Of a DNA stretch of 9,434 nt, positions 1-3,949 are shown piece after piece (positions within the stretch are counted from its first letter, which is position 1; every line of letters begins with the position of its first letter). The notes beneath the pieces are model-generated. The model did no database searches. It saw only the letters and a list, made by a program, of their open reading frames with translations, and was not told where the DNA came from. The translations under genes and the position numbers were made by a program. This DNA is from Coriobacteriia bacterium (GTDB lineage: Bacteria; Actinomycetota; Coriobacteriia; WRKU01): positions 1-9,434 of the forward strand of contig WRDL01000053.1 of NCBI GenBank assembly GCA_009784095.1, given 5' to 3'.

Positions 1-2
1 AG

Positions 3-392
3 AAACCGTATATTGAACAATCGCTGGTACAAAACGACCCGTCAGATATCAAGATTCCTGCGATTGTCAAGGCTGAATTGGTTCTTGGCGCTTACAAGAG
101 CAATGATGTTGAATGGAATAGGTCGCAGGTCGAATTGATCCTCAGCCCTTTTGAGGTTGTTCCTTTCGACGATTTATGCGTACTACCCTATGCGTCGATT
201 CGAGCGCAATTGGAGAAAGAGGGACAGATAATTGGTTTCAACGATGTTGTAATAGCTGCGACCGTCATGGCGCATGACGGTGTTCTATTCACCATGAATG
301 AGAAGGAATTCAAGAGAGTCAAAGGTCTCAAGATCGGTGAGTGGTATCACTATGATGCTGAGTCAACAGGAGAAGTTGCTTTCTCACAATAG
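3..392 (+). CDS. PIN-domain ribonuclease toxin, VapC family (5' truncated by window edge)
   Basis: The frame is open from the first bases of the window, so the true start lies outside it; the TTG at 78 is only an internal codon. The visible 129 residues match the middle and end of a VapC-like PIN domain: KAEL at visible residues 23-26 (second acidic metal ligand), IGFNDVVIAA around 77-86 with the conserved Asp at 81, then LFTMNEKEFKRVKGL, which corresponds to the usual (T/N)xxEFxRVxGL end of the fold. The first catalytic Asp near the N-terminus is not visible. Family members are Mg-dependent RNases, usually neutralised by an antitoxin encoded just upstream; that gene would be off the window. 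The region is visibly richer in A/T than the genes that follow, which fits horizontal acquisition. The gene converges with rplQ. The family call is firm; RNA target and activity are unknown. Confidence 0.82.
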   Translation, partial: KPYIEQSLVQNDPSDIKIPAIVKAELVLGAYKSNDVEWNRSQVELILSPFEVVPFDDLCVLPYASIRAQLEKEGQIIGFNDVVIAATVMAHDGVLFTMNEKEFKRVKGLKIGEWYHYDAESTGEVAFSQ

Positions 393-419
393 CGATTCAA
401 GCGATCTCGAGGCACGAAT

Positions 420-441
420 GAGCGCCCCGTCAGGGGCGCTC
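420..441. terminator. GC-rich hairpin between convergent vapC and rplQ
   Basis: A perfect 9-bp stem (420-428 with 433-441) has a GTCA loop and lies 28 bases after the vapC stop. Neither strand has a proper run of T after the stem, so this is a likely 3'-end structure for vapC but not a textbook Rho-independent terminator. Confidence 0.45.
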
Positions 442-442
442 G

Positions 443-564
443 TGGGACGTTAGTGGGACAGTAGGGTCGGTTCCTTTTGTCCCGTCTGTAGACAAAACTG
501 CCCCGGTCTCGGGGCAGTTTAATAGTTTGTGGGACAAAAGGAACCGTCCCTACTGTCCTACTAG
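443..564. repeat. Long inverted-repeat element, copy 1, after rplQ
   Basis: Arms 451-483 and 531-563 pair at 31 of 33 positions; the exceptions are a G-T at 455/559 and a T-T at 467/547. They enclose a 47-base centre holding a second, GC-rich hairpin. The arm core (GGGACAGTAGGG, then CGGTTCCTTTTGT) recurs at 9014-9054 and 9095-9133. The short outer string TGGGACGTT at 443-451 is also shared with copy 2, so the element extends past the palindrome on that side. The right edge contains the rplQ stop codon. The layout resembles REP or RAYT-associated palindromic elements (inference); no transposase is visible. Confidence 0.85.
495..520 (-). terminator. Terminator-like hairpin inside repeat copy 1, downstream of rplQ
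   Basis: AAACTGCCCC (495-504) pairs perfectly with GGGGCAGTTT (511-520); a further G-C pair at 505/510 closes a GTCT loop. Read on the minus strand the stem runs into GTTTTGTC, a short U tract. This is a likely Rho-independent terminator for the infA-rplQ block. On the plus strand the stem ends in TTT and is followed by AATAG, so it may also stop vapC read-through. Confidence 0.65.
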
Positions 565-911
565 TCTACCAGCTCCATGATCACCATCGGTGCGTTGTCG
601 CCCTTGCGGGGACCCAGCTTCAAAATGCGGGTATATCCCCCATCGCGACCTTCGAAGCGTTCAACACCATCGAAGATGCGTGCGACGACTTCCTTGTCAC
701 CCAATGCAGCGATCGCCAGACGACGTGAGTGCACATCGCCCTTCTTCGCCCAGGTGATCACGTTGTCCACCAAAGGACGCGCTTCTTTAGCGCGCGCTTC
801 GGTCGTCTTGATACGGTCGTTGCGAAGCAGACCGGTAGCTACACCGCGCAGGATCGCCTTGGTGTGCGCACTGCTCGTGCCGAGCTTGCGACCTTTCTTT
901 TTGTGTCTCAC
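561..911 (-). CDS. rplQ: 50S ribosomal protein L17
   Basis: The 116-residue product has the full bacterial L17 pattern: MRHKKKGRKLG at the start, TSSAHTKAILR, the central RIKTTEARAKEARPLVD segment, and the GGYTRILKLGPRKGDNAPM signature near the C-terminus. L17 binds 23S rRNA near the exit-tunnel side of the large subunit. The start is GTG, supported by GGAGAGG upstream and by the exact family N-terminus. It follows rpoA after 13 bases, with its ribosome binding site inside that gap, so the two are surely co-transcribed. The TAG stop is the edge of the inverted-repeat element, and the coding sequence ends exactly where that element begins. Length is normal for the family and nothing is missing. 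Confidence 0.97.
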   Translation of the reverse strand: MRHKKKGRKLGTSSAHTKAILRGVATGLLRNDRIKTTEARAKEARPLVDNVITWAKKGDVHSRRLAIAALGDKEVVARIFDGVERFEGRDGGYTRILKLGPRKGDNAPMVIMELVD

Positions 912-924
912 TAGCCTCTCCTAC

Positions 925-1863
925 CTATGCCTTGAGGCTCAAGCCCATTTCGGCGAGCTTGTCCTTGACTTCTTCTATCGACTTCGCACCGAAGTTACGT
1001 ACATTCATCAGATCATTCTCAGTACACTCGACCAGCTGCCCGACCGTCGAGACCCCTTGACGCATAAGGCAGTTATACGCGCGGACCGACAGGTGAAGAT
1101 CACCGATCGGCGTGTCGAGGCGACCGGTGTCGGTCTCATCGATCTCAACGAAGATCGATTCCTCGTCGAGCGGATTGATCGTCTGCTCGACGAACAGTTG
1201 CATATGCTCGTTGATGATGCGTCCGGCGCGAGCGATCGCGTCGTTGGGCTCGCACGAGCCGTTGGTCTCGACCTCGAGGGTCAGCTTCTCGAAGTCGGTA
1301 CGCTGACCCACACGCGTGTTATCCACGAAGTAGGTACAACGAACGACCGGTGAGAAGAGTGAGTCGACCGCTATCGCGCCGATCTCACTGTGCGCACTCT
1401 TATTGCCCTCAGCCGATACGTAGCCGCGACCGGTGCTGATATGCATCGTCATGCTCAGCTTGCCATTCTTGTTGAGGTGCGCGATCACATGATCGGGATT
1501 GACGAGCTCGAACTCATTGGGTATCTCAAAGTCTGCGCCGGTGACGACCCGCTCGCCTTTGACGTTGAGTGTCGCGATCGCCTCCCCTTCGCCGATGCCG
1601 GTGTCGGCAAAGACCAGGCCTTTGACGTTGAGCACGATGTCGGTGACATCTTCACGGATCCCCTTGATCGAGGAGAACTCGTGCTGCACACCGTCGATCG
1701 AGATCGAAGTCGCCGCGGCACCTTCAAGAGAAGACAGCAACACACGACGCATACAGTTACCCAAGGTGTAGCCGAAACCACGATCGAGCGGCTCGACAAC
1801 ATAGCGAGCGATGCGATCGTTGATCTGATCGACAGACACCGTTGGTCTCATAAACTCTGCCAT
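925..1863 (-). CDS. rpoA: DNA-directed RNA polymerase subunit alpha
   Basis: The 312-residue product has the alpha N-terminal assembly domain (about 1-230; YTLGNCMRRVLLSSLEG at 32-48 is the dimerisation helix) and a C-terminal domain (about 245-312). The C-terminal domain keeps the DNA/UP-element determinant VRAYNC, where Arg261 corresponds to E. coli Arg265, and the NFGAKSIEEVK helix at 290-300. The acidic linker around 238-250 is short. The ATG start has a strong AAAGGAGG seven bases upstream. The gene lies between rpsD (33-base gap) and rplQ (13-base gap), the standard alpha-operon order, which couples polymerase supply to ribosomal protein synthesis. No truncation or odd residue is visible. 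Confidence 0.98.
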   Translation of the reverse strand: MAEFMRPTVSVDQINDRIARYVVEPLDRGFGYTLGNCMRRVLLSSLEGAAATSISIDGVQHEFSSIKGIREDVTDIVLNVKGLVFADTGIGEGEAIATLNVKGERVVTGADFEIPNEFELVNPDHVIAHLNKNGKLSMTMHISTGRGYVSAEGNKSAHSEIGAIAVDSLFSPVVRCTYFVDNTRVGQRTDFEKLTLEVETNGSCEPNDAIARAGRIINEHMQLFVEQTINPLDEESIFVEIDETDTGRLDTPIGDLHLSVRAYNCLMRQGVSTVGQLVECTENDLMNVRNFGAKSIEEVKDKLAEMGLSLKA

Positions 1864-1896
1864 TAAGTTGCCTCCTTTTAAGCGTAAAGCGTAATA

Positions 1897-2523
1897 CTAT
1901 TTTGAATAGAGCTCGACGATGAGGTTCTCGCGAACGGTCACATCGATCTGATCGCGCGTCGGTTCTGACAGGACGCTGCCCTGCAGTTTGTCGACATCGA
2001 CTTCAAGCCAACTCGGTACGGTATGCCGCTCGTTCGAAAGGATCGCGCCTTTGATGACGAGCAGATCCTTTGCTTTGGGAGCGACGCTGACCAAGTCACC
2101 GGGACGGACCCGATACGAGGGGATGTCCACGCGTTTACCGTTGACATGGATGTGACCGTGGCGGACCTGTTGGCGGGCCTCATCGCGCGAGGTGCCGAAT
2201 CCCAAGCGGTACACAACGTTGTCAAGACGCATTTCAAGCAGACGAAGCAGGTTCTCACCGGTAATGCCGGGCTGACGGTTCGCCAACTCGTAATATGAGC
2301 GGAACTGCTTCTCGAGCATGCCATACATACGCTTCGTCTTTTGCTTCTCACGAAGCTGGAGACGATACTCTGATTCTTTCGGACGTTTCCTGCCGGCTTG
2401 CCCCGGTGGGAAGGGACGGCGTTCCATCGCACACTTGTCGGTGTAGCAACGGTCCCCCTTCATAAAGAGCTTCTCGCCCTCTCGGCGGCACAGACGACAG
2501 TCTGCTCCTGTGTAACGTGCCAT
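1897..2523 (-). CDS. rpsD: 30S ribosomal protein S4, zinc-binding (C+) form
   Basis: The 208-residue product has the S4 layout: an N-terminal rRNA-binding part (MARYTGADCRLCRREGEKL), the PPGQAGRKR segment, the MYGMLEKQF helix, and an S4 RNA-binding domain near residues 97-160 (MRLDNVVYRLGF, HGHIHVNGKRVDIPSYRV). Four cysteines at 9, 12, 26 and 31 (C-X2-C-X13-C-X4-C) mark the zinc-containing C+ paralogue rather than the zinc-free C- form. S4 nucleates 30S assembly on the 5' domain of 16S rRNA and in many bacteria represses its own operon. The ATG start is preceded by AAAAGGAA. The gap after rpsK is only 20 bases, too short for a structured autoregulatory leader immediately upstream. Confidence 0.97.
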   Translation of the reverse strand: MARYTGADCRLCRREGEKLFMKGDRCYTDKCAMERRPFPPGQAGRKRPKESEYRLQLREKQKTKRMYGMLEKQFRSYYELANRQPGITGENLLRLLEMRLDNVVYRLGFGTSRDEARQQVRHGHIHVNGKRVDIPSYRVRPGDLVSVAPKAKDLLVIKGAILSNERHTVPSWLEVDVDKLQGSVLSEPTRDQIDVTVRENLIVELYSK

Positions 2524-2543
2524 AATGTGGTTCCTTTTCTCGT

Positions 2544-2945
2544 TTAAACGCGACGGCGCTTACGCGGCCGACAACCATTATGCGGAATGGGGGTGCAGTC
2601 CTGGATGCTTGCGATCTCAAGACCGGCGGCCTGCAAGGTGCGGATCGCGGTCTCTCGACCGGACCCGGGCCCTTTCGCGAACACCGCCACTTTACGCATA
2701 CCATGCTCCATCGCGGTCTTAGCCACCGCTTCAGCGGCAAGCTGTGCCGCGAAAGGAGTCGATTTACGTGAACCCTTGAACCCATTAGTACCGGCACTCT
2801 GCCAGCAGATCACGTTACCCTGAGGATCGGTGATCGTGATAATGGTGTTGTTAAATGTGCTCTTGACATGCGCTTGACCAACCGCGATGTTCTTACGGGC
2901 GCTGCGCTTGACGCGTGCCGCCGTATTCTTTTTCTTTGCAGCCAT
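2544..2945 (-). CDS. rpsK: 30S ribosomal protein S11
   Basis: The 133-residue product matches S11 over its length: a basic N-terminus (MAAKKKNTAARVKRSARKN), VGQAHVKSTFNNTIITITDPQGN, GFKGSRKSTPFAAQLAAEA, GPGSGRETAIRTLQAAGLE, and the terminal CTPIPHNGCRPRKRRRV. S11 sits on the platform of the small subunit and contacts the 3' region of 16S rRNA near the E-site. The ATG start lies 8 bases after the rpsM stop. Its Shine-Dalgarno sequence TAAGGA includes the rpsM stop codon itself, so translation of the two is probably coupled. Length and motifs are normal. Confidence 0.97.
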   Translation of the reverse strand: MAAKKKNTAARVKRSARKNIAVGQAHVKSTFNNTIITITDPQGNVICWQSAGTNGFKGSRKSTPFAAQLAAEAVAKTAMEHGMRKVAVFAKGPGSGRETAIRTLQAAGLEIASIQDCTPIPHNGCRPRKRRRV

Positions 2946-2953
2946 GCTATTCC

Positions 2954-3322
2954 TTACTTCTTCTTCGCGGCACTGATACGACGCGGACCTTTACGGGTCC
3001 GAGCGTTCGTCTTGGTGCGTTGTCCATGAACAGGTAGACCACGACGATGGCGCAGACCGCGGTAACAGCCGATCTCCATCAGTCGTTTGATGTTCTGCGA
3101 ATTCTCGCGGCGAAGATCTCCTTCGACCTGCATATTCGCGTCGATATACTCGCGGAGTTGGGCGACCTGACTATCGTCGAGATCACGGACCCGTGTGTTG
3201 GGGTCAACACCGGTCTCCGCAAGGATTTTCTTGGCACTGGTCAGGCCAATGCCGTAAAGGTAAGTCAGTCCGACTTCGATGCGTTTATCACGCGGGAGGT
3301 CGACACCACTGATACGAGCCAC
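2954..3322 (-). CDS. rpsM: 30S ribosomal protein S13
   Basis: The 122-residue product begins MARISGVDLPRDKRIEVGLT and continues with YGIGLTSAKKILAETGVD (helix-hairpin-helix), RDLDDSQVAQLREYI, and the C-terminal GLRHRRGLPVHGQRTKTNAR tail, followed by a lysine-rich end. This is the family's full pattern. S13 is on the head of the 30S subunit and contacts S19, 50S bridge elements and P-site tRNA. The start is GTG, fixed by AGGAGGAG just upstream and by homology at residue 1. The gene begins 11 bases after the rpmJ stop and runs directly into rpsK. Nothing unusual beyond the start codon. Confidence 0.97.
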   Translation of the reverse strand: MARISGVDLPRDKRIEVGLTYLYGIGLTSAKKILAETGVDPNTRVRDLDDSQVAQLREYIDANMQVEGDLRRENSQNIKRLMEIGCYRGLRHRRGLPVHGQRTKTNARTRKGPRRISAAKKK

Positions 3323-3333
3323 TGATTCTCCTC

Positions 3334-3447
3334 CTAGCCCTGACGCTGCTTATGGCGTGGGTTGCTACAAATGACGAGCACCTTGCCATGGCGTCGGATA
3401 ATCTTGCACCTGTCGCACATCTTCTTGACCGAAGGTCGTACTTTCAT
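3334..3447 (-). CDS. rpmJ: 50S ribosomal protein L36 (37 aa)
   Basis: A short minus-strand reading frame starts MKVRPSVKKMCDRCKIIRR and ends in the canonical NPRHKQRQG. It is exactly 37 residues, the standard length of bacterial L36. Cys11, Cys14, Cys27 and His32 form the zinc ribbon of the C+ form. L36 binds 23S rRNA in the large subunit. The ATG has GAAAGG about nine bases upstream, and the TAG stop is 11 bases before the rpsM start. It follows infA after 92 bases, the longest gap within the ribosomal-protein block. Gene position and sequence leave little doubt. Confidence 0.96.
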   Translation of the reverse strand: MKVRPSVKKMCDRCKIIRRHGKVLVICSNPRHKQRQG

Positions 3448-3487
3448 TCTTGCAACCTTTCACGTGCGTTCTTACTGTCTGTATCTC

Positions 3488-3527
3488 ACGTCCAGCCGCA
3501 GACGTTGGTTTTCAACTGCCGAGCAGT
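3488..3527 (-). other. Two small hairpins in the infA-rpmJ spacer
   Basis: In the 92-base spacer the transcript can form ACTGC-TCG-GCAGT (3527 down to 3515) and then ACGTC-N8-GACGT (3505 down to 3488). Both stems are perfect 5-bp pairings and they are spaced nine bases apart. No T run follows either, so they are not terminators. They may be a processing or translational-control site for the downstream genes, or chance structure. Confidence 0.35.
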
Positions 3528-3539
3528 CCTTACAAAACG

Positions 3540-3758
3540 CTACTTATAACGGTAGGTGATCCGCCCACGGGTCAAGTCATACGGTGATAACTCGACGATG
3601 ACGGTATCGCCGGGCAGTATGCGGATGTAGTGCATACGCATCTTGCCTGAGATGGTAGCGAGCACCTTATGCCCATTTTCGAGCTCGACACGAAACATCG
3701 CATTGGGCAGCGCCTCAACGACCGTTCCTTCGAGCTCTATCGCTCCTTCTTTAGCCAA
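3540..3758 (-). CDS. infA: Translation initiation factor IF-1
   Basis: The 72-residue product (start codon read as Met, then AKEGAIELEGTVVEAL) is a single S1-like OB-fold, with NAMFRVELENGHKVLATISG, KMRMHYIRILPGD and LSPYDLTRGRITYRYK at the end. It is the standard IF-1 length and sequence. IF-1 binds the A-site of the 30S subunit and helps IF-2 and IF-3 select initiator tRNA. The frame stays open 30 codons further upstream, but the family start corresponds to a TTG at 3758-3756. An excellent GAAGGAG lies about five bases before it, while the in-frame ATG codons upstream have no such signal. The neighbour upstream is a P-type ATPase rather than the common map or adk-map. Confidence 0.94.
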   Translation of the reverse strand: MAKEGAIELEGTVVEALPNAMFRVELENGHKVLATISGKMRMHYIRILPGDTVIVELSPYDLTRGRITYRYK

Positions 3759-3854
3759 TCTTACTCCTTCAAACCACGTACTTCTCTCGCTTCGAACGCG
3801 CATTTCGTGCTTTTGCGCACACAAAGCAACGCACCGTTTTCGGCGCAATTGATT

Positions 3855-3884
3855 AGTTTATCAAAAAGACGGCGATTTGTACAA
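3855..3884 (-). promoter_or_regulatory. Candidate promoter for infA and the ribosomal-protein block
   Basis: On the minus strand TTGTAC (3884-3879) is followed after 18 bases by TAAACT (3860-3855), which has TGA directly before it (extended -10 style). Shifting the -10 to ATAAAC gives 17 bases. Both hexamers are imperfect. The position, in the 191-base gap between the ATPase and infA, is right for a promoter and would give a leader of roughly 90 bases. Confidence 0.35.
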
Positions 3885-3896
3885 GGATCCCTGTAC
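3879..3896. other. Near-perfect 18-bp palindrome overlapping the candidate infA -35
   Basis: GTACAAGGATCCCTGTAC is symmetric around GGATCC with only one mismatched pair (3884/3891). It covers the candidate -35 box of infA. Such placement suits a dimeric repressor operator, but no regulator is identified and chance cannot be excluded. Confidence 0.35.
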
Positions 3897-3949
3897 GAAA
3901 GTTTTATTAACTTTTATGAAGGAACTCTGTCGAGGTCTCCTCTCTTGCG

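Noticed and set aside
577..1353. Long plus-strand open frame (258 codons) across rplQ and rpoA
   Set aside because: It lies antisense to two unmistakable conserved genes, has a low-complexity Arg/Ser-rich translation and no recognisable domain; it is a shadow of the coding bias on the other strand.
2541..2550. Palindrome CGTTTAAACG at the rpsK stop as an operator
   Set aside because: It is short, includes the stop codon and lies inside a co-transcribed block; chance is the simpler explanation.
3540..3848. 102-residue version of IF-1 starting at 3848
   Set aside because: The extra 30 residues have no counterpart in the family, and the strong ribosome binding site sits directly before the TTG at 3758.
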